Shown in pieces: positions 57,834 to 64,000 of a stretch of DNA of 64,000 bases. The DNA lies in the NCBI GenBank assembly GCA_036674765.1, contig JARVKI010000012.1, forward strand, positions 124,001-188,000, in the 5' to 3' direction. Position 1 is the stretch's first letter. Each line of letters begins with the position of its first letter. Below the pieces are notes generated by a model. The model was not told where the DNA came from, searched no databases, and saw only the letters and a program-made list of their open reading frames with translations. Position numbers and translations under genes: made by a program. This stretch comes from Seiridium cupressi (Eukaryota > Ascomycota > Sordariomycetes > Amphisphaeriales > Sporocadaceae).

Positions 57834-60776
57834 TCAAGTCCTCAATGCTTGAGTGAAGGCATGAAGGCGATCAATCATCACAGGCATGAAACCTGTGAGG
57901 CTGTCCTCCATGATCGACTCGAGAAGCCTAATGGCATCCTCCTCCTTTAGATCCAAGTGGAACCTTTCCTTGACCTTGAATACAGCCTTGTCCGGCTCGA
58001 TCTTGATATCTGGAATATTGGCATGAACCATGAGACTGAACAGGTTCAGAATCAGATTTGACGATTTGCGGAGAGCCGTGAAGGCAAGAAAGCAATACTG
58101 CTTGAATTGGAGATACAGCTCACTGGGAGGGCTGAAACCCCCCATGGCGTCTACCATCTCCTTGCTCAACTTCAGAGCCGGGGCAAAGGGTTTCGGGTCC
58201 CGCCCAAGGATGAAGCCAAAATCTGCGTGGAAGAAGTGGCCGTCTGGTGCGAGGAGAAGGTTCTCTAGATGTCGATCGCCAACGCCTAGAATATAGGTGA
58301 TAACGCAGTAACCTGCGCAGGATTTCACAAATGTCTCGAGCGTCTCCTTCCGAACACCTTGATAGGCTCGAGAGTCGGGGTTATGCTGCTTTAGGTAGCC
58401 AAGTGCTGGATTGCTACCATATTTCGAAGATATTGCAGCAAACGTCTGCGAGGGTACGAATTGAGATGCACCCGCTGTCGTACTGGTTGCAAGAATCTTG
58501 TACGGTGACAGCTTCAAATCGAGGTTCTCCTTTTGTAGCAACTGATCCATGAGTGTGATGATCTGGATCACGAGTTGATCCTGTCTCAAATCATCACCCG
58601 TCTTGAACAGCATGGGATATTTACTCCCTGATGCTGTCTTGAAAGTCACCATAATTGGCGACAATGATGACTTAAATACACGCGTTTCTTCGGGAACAAC
58701 ACCAGTGACCAAGACCGATGGATCCAGAGGTAACGGAACGGCTGGATCAATGGTGAGGAGTTCATTCTTTGAATCTGCCAGGAAGGCCTTGACTTTGTCA
58801 ATCTTTCGAGAGGTCGTCTCGGATGAAGTTTTTATTTCACCCGAAATCTTGGACAGGACGGTAATGAGTTCAGCTTGTCTGAGCAACGTCTTTCTGGATT
58901 CTGCGCCACCTGGTCGAGTTTCCAACTCGACCATAAAGTCATGCAAGACCTTGGCATACATTGTACGGACCTCTTGCCCTTGCTCCGGACTTTTGTCATC
59001 GTACTCGACGACGAGATACCAATAAAAGTAGGTCGCCAATGTGAAGTTCTCCACTGCTCTCGAGATCAGGAAGAATGCCAGAGAAGACGACTCCAAAGTA
59101 GGCTCATTCGTGTCGGTGGGCACATGCTCAAACTTGAGCGCCTGGACCAACTGTAATAGATACAATAGCAATTCATTGTCGTCGGCCTTCCTTAAGCGGT
59201 CAACAGAGTAGGCACGAACGGCCGGAGCATCGAAGGTGGGGCCAAGAAGTTCCAGCGCGTCGTCCACATCAATCTCAGTCCACTTGGCCATGACTTGGAT
59301 GGCCTGCTTCGACTCGCTCTGATCTTGCCAGTTCACCGATTTGATGAACTTGGTCAAGGCACGTTTGTCCTTTGTCAAGTGGTACCGGAATTTCCAGACA
59401 AGATCCTTCTCTTCCGGTGTCAAGCTATGGGTTGGTGAATATGCCATTATCACATTCAGCTCGTCCCGAACCTTGGCATTGGGCTTTAGGTCCTTATCCA
59501 GAGTCCCGTGCCGGTGCTGACTTCGTACCAGCCGCCGATGTTTTGCTTCCGCAGGGTTGTCTCTTGCAGCGACTTCCGGATCGTAAATGCGAACAACACG
59601 ATTTCGCCCATCATCAGAGCCATTGATACCAGGGCCAAACTGCACCTCGGGGGGAGGTTTTAGGTCCATATGAGACTGAGATGCTGAAAGATGTTGAATC
59701 GAAGATATAGGAGGTGGCGGGTATTCGTGATCGGTGAAGACAATCGGGAAGTCGAATCTTGGCAGCTCAATAGTGAGGGTGAACCTCGAAGGGCCAGAAG
59801 AAGGGGAATCATTCCGCTCGCCGTCGACGGTGCCGTTGTGTTGCTTCCCCTCGTTTTCTTGCTTGCTGCTTGCCTGTCTTTGCAGGGATTTTATGGAGTT
59901 TCTCGTAGCAGCCGCCCCACGCTTTTCCGATAGACGCCACACCATTTGGTCGAGCCATTCGACTTTCGGGATCTCATTCATCTCGTACTTCTTGAAGAGC
60001 TTGTCCATGCGCTCCAACTCGTCTGCCTCCTTGTTCACGACGCTGACTCCTTTCTTCGGGCCTGTCTTCTTGTGTGCGAGCATCCAAGGCGTTGTTGTGT
60101 CATCGTGCCCGTCCGCAAGTTGATGCCTGTGGACCTGACATTTCAATCTGCCCTTCTGGACCTGGCTATCCTTGTCGAAGAGGGGCAATGTTGTACCACC
60201 AAAGGGTATCGCATGACCTTGAGCCTGCTTCCCCCCAGTTGGCGAGACGTCCCATATTGTGATTGCCAGCCGCGAGTTGAGCGGAAGTGATCGGTATGGT
60301 ATGGGGAGATCAAGCCACTCATTCCAACTAATAGAAGCGATTAGAACGTCGGCCGCCTCTTCAAAAGATTGTGCTCTTACCTCCGCTCGTTCTTGAATGG
60401 CTTGTGGGATGTCTGCACTGGTACGGACAAGGGCTTGGAGCCGGCCCATATCTGCGCGGTAACATACAGGTCGGAGTGTGTACTGTGGTGCGGCCCGCCC
60501 GGTCAGCGGTTCTGGCTGGGGTGTAGCTAGGTCGGCGTGTCAAGGGGCTTCGCATACCTCGTAAGGGAGCCGATGTGCCGAAGATCTGGCCTTCGTAGAA
60601 GCTCCGAGGGCTTTTGTGGTGGCTCTTCGCCTTCGAGGTTGATTCTGTAGAGCAAGCATGGAGTTAGGATCATGCGCTTGTCACAACTAAGTCCCTGGTA
60701 GCCATGTACAAACTTACATGCGAACACTCAGCGGGTAGTCCAGCGACTCTGACGTCACAAAGGAGAAGGGATCCAT
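57834..60776 (-). CDS. VPS34: Vps34, class III phosphatidylinositol 3-kinase
   Basis: Exons are 60776-60718, 60644-60558, 60482-60381 and 60327-57834, giving 913 aa. The start MDPFSFVTSESLDYPLSVRI and the spliced segment SDLYVTAQIWAGSKPLSVPV, then KPFKNERSWNEWLDLPIPYR form the C2 domain. The helical (PIK) domain spans about 330-540. The kinase domain has LFKTGDDLRQDQLVIQ, the catalytic loop GVGDRHLENLL and DFG within HADFGFILG. Vps34 makes PtdIns3P for endosome sorting and autophagy with Vps15 and Atg6. A longer unspliced frame through the third intron would replace the conserved C2 residues with unrelated sequence, so the intron is required. The extreme C-terminus differs from the usual AQYWR-type ending. 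Confidence 0.96.
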
Positions 60777-61639
60777 TCTCAAGCTCTCCAGTCCATGACC
60801 GGATCAAGAGGTGTCCAAGCAGTCGCTTAGGAGAACGGCGATGCGGGTGAGTAGATGCGATATGTAGGTAAGCTGCCAGAGATGGGAGCTCGCGACTAGT
60901 GAGCTGTCATTTGACAACTAACTAGTGGTAGGGTACGTACAATGTAGGTACAATGTATCACGAGCAGCCGCGATGGGTGACAGTGGACACACAGGCATTA
61001 GTTGTGAAGGGCACAGACCATCGTGGGGTGCCCCAAGTACTGGGACGTCCCTTATCGCAACGTCCAACCAGCAGGTCTGCAGTAAGTAACTTACTGCGCA
61101 GACGGGTAGCACCATCAATTTTCCAAGAACTTTCCAAAGTTCTGAACTATGCCATGGCTGGACGAATCTCTGACCTACTAAACTTCGGTGCCTAGATGGT
61201 GAATCATGGCAACCAGACACAAGTATCCCAAGATATAATATCTACCGTATCTGCCTAGTGTACCTATCGTATCGTAGGTGCTATCGATACCCGAAACCTG
61301 TTGCGACTTAACCCCACTGCGGACAGGGTTTCAATCAGCATGCTCAATTAAAGGTCGCGTCTCACCACCATCGCCGACGCGACTTACCCCCGAAGGAAAC
61401 ATCACGAATCCGAGCTGCTAAAGAAAAAGAAAAACTAAGGATTTAAAATAAAAATAAAAATAAAAATCCTAACAATTAAAATTTTCAGCACACAGCGCAA
61501 CACCAGTGTTTCCTGCGACTCAGGACTGATGCTCTTAGACCTGGTCGCAAAGCGCAACCCCATTTGAGCTCCATCGCTCTCCATCACTCCTCAACGCGCC
61601 CCTCCGCTGTGTGGCGATTGCCATTCGCACCGTTTCGCC
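60777..61639. promoter_or_regulatory. Divergent promoter region, VPS34/NSE4
   Basis: About 860 bp between divergent start codons, containing an (AAAAT)n microsatellite. No specific factor-binding site is claimed. Confidence 0.5.
61444..61467. repeat. (AAAAT)n microsatellite
   Basis: Four to five successive AAAAT units between ATTTA and CCT, about 170 bp upstream of the NSE4 start codon. Such A-rich tracts can exclude nucleosomes in promoters; that role here is inferred. Confidence 0.8.
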
Positions 61640-63037
61640 ATGTCGTCGTCCCCTCCATCTCCTGACTCCCCAGCCAGATGGTCGGACAAGGAGAATGGCC
61701 GGCGCCTCCTTGTAATGAGAGACAAAGGTGCCCGGGCCGCTGAATCTTCCAAGAGAAAGCGAGCTCTGACCAACGGTACGGAGAGGGCCAATTCCCGGCG
61801 CCGCACAGAAGAGCTTAGTGAAGAGCCCAGCGGTAGCGAGGAGGATGCGAACCAGTCAGATCAATACGACCCGGATCAGCCTATTGAAGAGAGGCGCGAG
61901 GTTCAACGTGGCCTCAGAAAACTGCGTGAGGATGCAAGGATCAACCGAGACCGGTACATGCAGCCCGGTGAAGGTGGTGTACGGCGCTTGATCCAGAAAG
62001 CGAACGCCTTGTCTGGAAATGTAAAACAGACAGCAGAGGCTACCATCGACTCTAGGCTTCTTGTCGAAACGGTGGAGCTGTCGTACAAGAAGACGGCCTT
62101 GCTGACATCTGGCGATGCTGGTCAAGGCGTCGACGTGGACAGCTTTGTGACGCAATGTTTGCGCTACATGAGACTTGGCGCAGGTATAGCCGATGACCAA
62201 GCCCCAGAGTTGACGAGTACTCAACGTCAGCGCAGACAGCCCACCGGTCGAGGACGACAAAGGGACTCTGACGACGATTACGAAATCGGGGACGACGGCG
62301 ATCTCTGCAACTGGGAGCACCTTGGAAGATATGTTGGCGTACCCAATGTACGACGCCCTGCCGCGTCTAGTTTTCTGCTTGGCCCTCTCTCCGTCGAGAA
62401 GAAAGTCCGCAAGATAACCAAGCGAAGCGCGCCCTTCCGGCCCAACTCATTGCGGGAAACCCGGCCAGAAGTTCTGGATGCGAGCGCAATACAGAGGAAG
62501 GAGGACAACGATCTGACTGCTATATGCCACAAGATTTTCCAACGTCTTAAGACGGCACAGGCCCACGCTCAGGATGCGGCAGAGGCTGCATATAACGATG
62601 GCGGTGAGGAGAACGCACAGGAAGTCATGGAACAGACTGGACTCAGGAGTACGGGGGGCATGGACTTCTTCAAATGCATCATCAACCCCGACTCTTATGG
62701 ACAAACGGTGGAGAACATGTTTTATGTCAGCTTTTTGATTCGCGATAATCAGGTTCAGCTTGAACTGGACGAGGATGGCCATCCGACCTTGGGTAAGTCG
62801 TCTGGCACGTGCCATTGGTTTGGACTGGAAACTAACAGCCGCCTAGCTCCTGTCGAAGAACCCGATCGTCACGAAGCTGGCTCGCGGCATGGCTCTCAGA
62901 AGCATCAAGCAATTTTCCATATTGACAAGGCCCAGTACCATGCTATCATCAAGGCGTACGATATCAAGGAGTCAATCATAGAAAACCGGCAGCAGCAAGC
63001 TAGTGCCGGCCCAGGAGCTCGCGGATGGTACAATTAA
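61640..63037 (+). CDS. NSE4: Nse4, kleisin subunit of the Smc5/6 complex
   Basis: Exons are 61640-62792 and 62847-63037, giving 447 aa. The N-terminal 60 residues are charged and disordered. The kleisin N-terminal helices follow (VQRGLRKLREDARINRDRY, IQKANALSGNVKQTAEATID, VETVELSYKKTALLT). The middle has NWEHLGRYVG and RRPAASSFLLGPLSVEKK, and the C-terminal winged helix FFKCIINPDSYGQTVENMFY, SFLIRDNQVQLELDEDG and HQAIFHIDKAQYHAIIKAYD. Nse4 bridges the Smc5 and Smc6 heads and is needed for DNA repair. The intron is 54 nt, a multiple of three without a stop, so retention would insert 18 residues; splicing (GTAAGT, CTAAC, CTAG) gives the family-like TLAPVEEPD. Confidence 0.93.
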   Translation: MSSSPPSPDSPARWSDKENGRRLLVMRDKGARAAESSKRKRALTNGTERANSRRRTEELSEEPSGSEEDANQSDQYDPDQPIEERREVQRGLRKLREDARINRDRYMQPGEGGVRRLIQKANALSGNVKQTAEATIDSRLLVETVELSYKKTALLTSGDAGQGVDVDSFVTQCLRYMRLGAGIADDQAPELTSTQRQRRQPTGRGRQRDSDDDYEIGDDGDLCNWEHLGRYVGVPNVRRPAASSFLLGPLSVEKKVRKITKRSAPFRPNSLRETRPEVLDASAIQRKEDNDLTAICHKIFQRLKTAQAHAQDAAEAAYNDGGEENAQEVMEQTGLRSTGGMDFFKCIINPDSYGQTVENMFYVSFLIRDNQVQLELDEDGHPTLGKSSGTCHWFGLETNSRLAPVEEPDRHEAGSRHGSQKHQAIFHIDKAQYHAIIKAYDIKESIIENRQQQASAGPGARGWYN

Positions 63038-63932
63038 TTACAATAAAGACAATGTCGTAGAATCAAGGGTCATACCATTCGAAGCATTGTTAGCATGAGG
63101 CACTGGTGGGCGGTAATTCAGGAGATCTCACACACCGAAAGTCCATGTGCAATATCATTGAAGAAAACACGTGTTCATTTTTAGTGACATCAGGGTCAGC
63201 GTTTGATGAATATATGCAAATTTCCCATTCCAGAACCCGTGAGCGATGATCGGCTGACTGAAAGCTTAGAGATATTACAGGAAAATATGTTCCGTGAATG
63301 ATAGCTGAGTTGAAGTGCTTTAAATCTCTACAGGTTCTGGGGCATGCTGGAAACGATTATATACACGCACTTCATCTAAATAACAAGAATGTCGTCAAGC
63401 TGTGAGGAAGGTGGGATTTTAAGGATTTAACGCGATTCAATTACACATGAGTGGACAACCAACCGTCTATGCAGTCCGAGTCACTTTGACCGTGCGCATT
63501 ACCCTTCGGAACTATCTGTGTGAGCCTAATCGCCAAAATTCTCATGGAACAAGTGGCTCACACAACAAATGACTATGTCTCTCGTCGAGGACATGGCCTC
63601 AAATGCCATGAGAAAAACGCTAAACAATACTTATCAAATAAATAGGCTTCTGGAGGACATGTGGATACCCCGCGAGTGACGCTTGCTTTCGGAAAATGCG
63701 GTTGGCAGACTATCAAAGAGGCGATGAAAGGACTTATAGCTGCTGGCTCGATACTTCTGATCAGACAAAGGGGAGACCACACCGTGGGCTTCCGGACACG
63801 GGTTTTGGGCATCCTTTGTACAGCATCACGACAAAAGCTTGCCCAAGGGAAGTCAGGTAAATTCCATGTTTCAAACTTCTTGATCCATAACCTCACTGCA
63901 TTTTTGAGTGGGCTTGAATCTTCATCTTCAGC
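63038..63932. other. Intergenic region, no gene seen
   Basis: About 900 bp after NSE4. Overlapping frames on both strands near 63573-63896 show no motif and are mutually antisense, so neither is called. Confidence 0.45.
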
Positions 63933-64000
63933 ATGGCGGGTACTTCAGCGAGGACCGGCCGTAATCAGATCAACATAGACTACCAAGGCGACTATCATGA
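63933..64000 (+). CDS. Possible start of a further gene (partial)
   Basis: An ATG at 63933, in a purine-rich context after CTTCATCTTCAGC, opens a frame to the window end (MAGTSARTGRNQINIDYQG). It is too short to identify. It could equally be chance. Confidence 0.25.
   Translation, partial: MAGTSARTGRNQINIDYQGDYH

Noticed and set aside
60328..60449. Unspliced N-terminus of VPS34 in the long open frame
   Set aside because: The other frame upstream of a GTAAGA donor gives the conserved Vps34 C2 sequence ending KPFKNERS joined to WNEWLDLP, so the unspliced reading is wrong.
63573..63978. Overlapping antisense frames of about 105 codons near the window end
   Set aside because: The two strands give equally long frames and neither shows a motif or splice support.

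Overview
The window is nuclear DNA of a filamentous ascomycete (Pezizomycotina, probably Sordariomycetes). The evidence is short 48-99 nt GT-AG introns with CTAAC-like branch sites, gene spacing of about 1-3 kb, and fungal families such as a Zn2Cys6 regulator, Pal1, Ssz1, GH105 and fasciclin proteins. No species can be fixed from sequence alone. Gene models were built by hand from reading frames, splice signals and family knowledge; every model closes in frame.

Layout. 1-4.4 kb: the tail of an unknown gene, a membrane-anchored PC-esterase (Cas1/Pmr5 type) and a six-exon Zn2Cys6 transcription factor. 4.4-7.2 kb: gene-free, repeat-rich DNA with a 23-bp minisatellite, a ~75-bp degenerate tandem and an exact-length 95-bp duplication. 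This lies directly upstream of a seven-exon AlkB-like Fe(II)/2-oxoglutarate dioxygenase with two Cys-rich zinc-binding modules (7.3-10.0 kb). 11.8-13.5 kb: a secreted FAD oxidoreductase. 13.9-25.5 kb: a housekeeping block of POP1, an N-terminal C2 (EEIG1/EHBP1-type) protein, SSZ1 and RRP40 (divergent pair), and an F-box-like protein. 26.1-29.9 kb: a GH105 glycosidase and a two-domain fasciclin protein, both secreted. 30.7-35.3 kb: a Rad51-like protein without a Walker A motif and Pal1. 38.4-39.4 kb: a short-chain dehydrogenase, followed by a decayed cytochrome P450 (40.0-40.8 kb). 41.4-49.4 kb: MTC5/WDR59 divergent from UBC13, then mitochondrial enoyl reductase ETR1. 50.6-55.4 kb: a small conserved-looking Ser/Pro-rich protein and a secreted Cys-rich Ser/Thr-rich protein. 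56.4-57.4 kb: a decayed glutamate decarboxylase with its lysine-binding core deleted. 57.8-63.0 kb: VPS34 divergent from NSE4.

Most genes are core cell biology: RNA processing (POP1, RRP40), co-translational folding (SSZ1), TORC1 and endosome signalling (MTC5, VPS34), and DNA repair (UBC13, NSE4, Rad51-like). Between them lie accessory secreted or metabolic genes and gene relics. Most notable are a 63-codon in-frame extension after the UBC13 stop codon carrying a SUMO-interaction-like motif, the two newly recognised pseudogenes, and the AlkB-like protein with its repeat-laden upstream region. No CRISPR, rRNA or tRNA gene was found, and no intact transposon.
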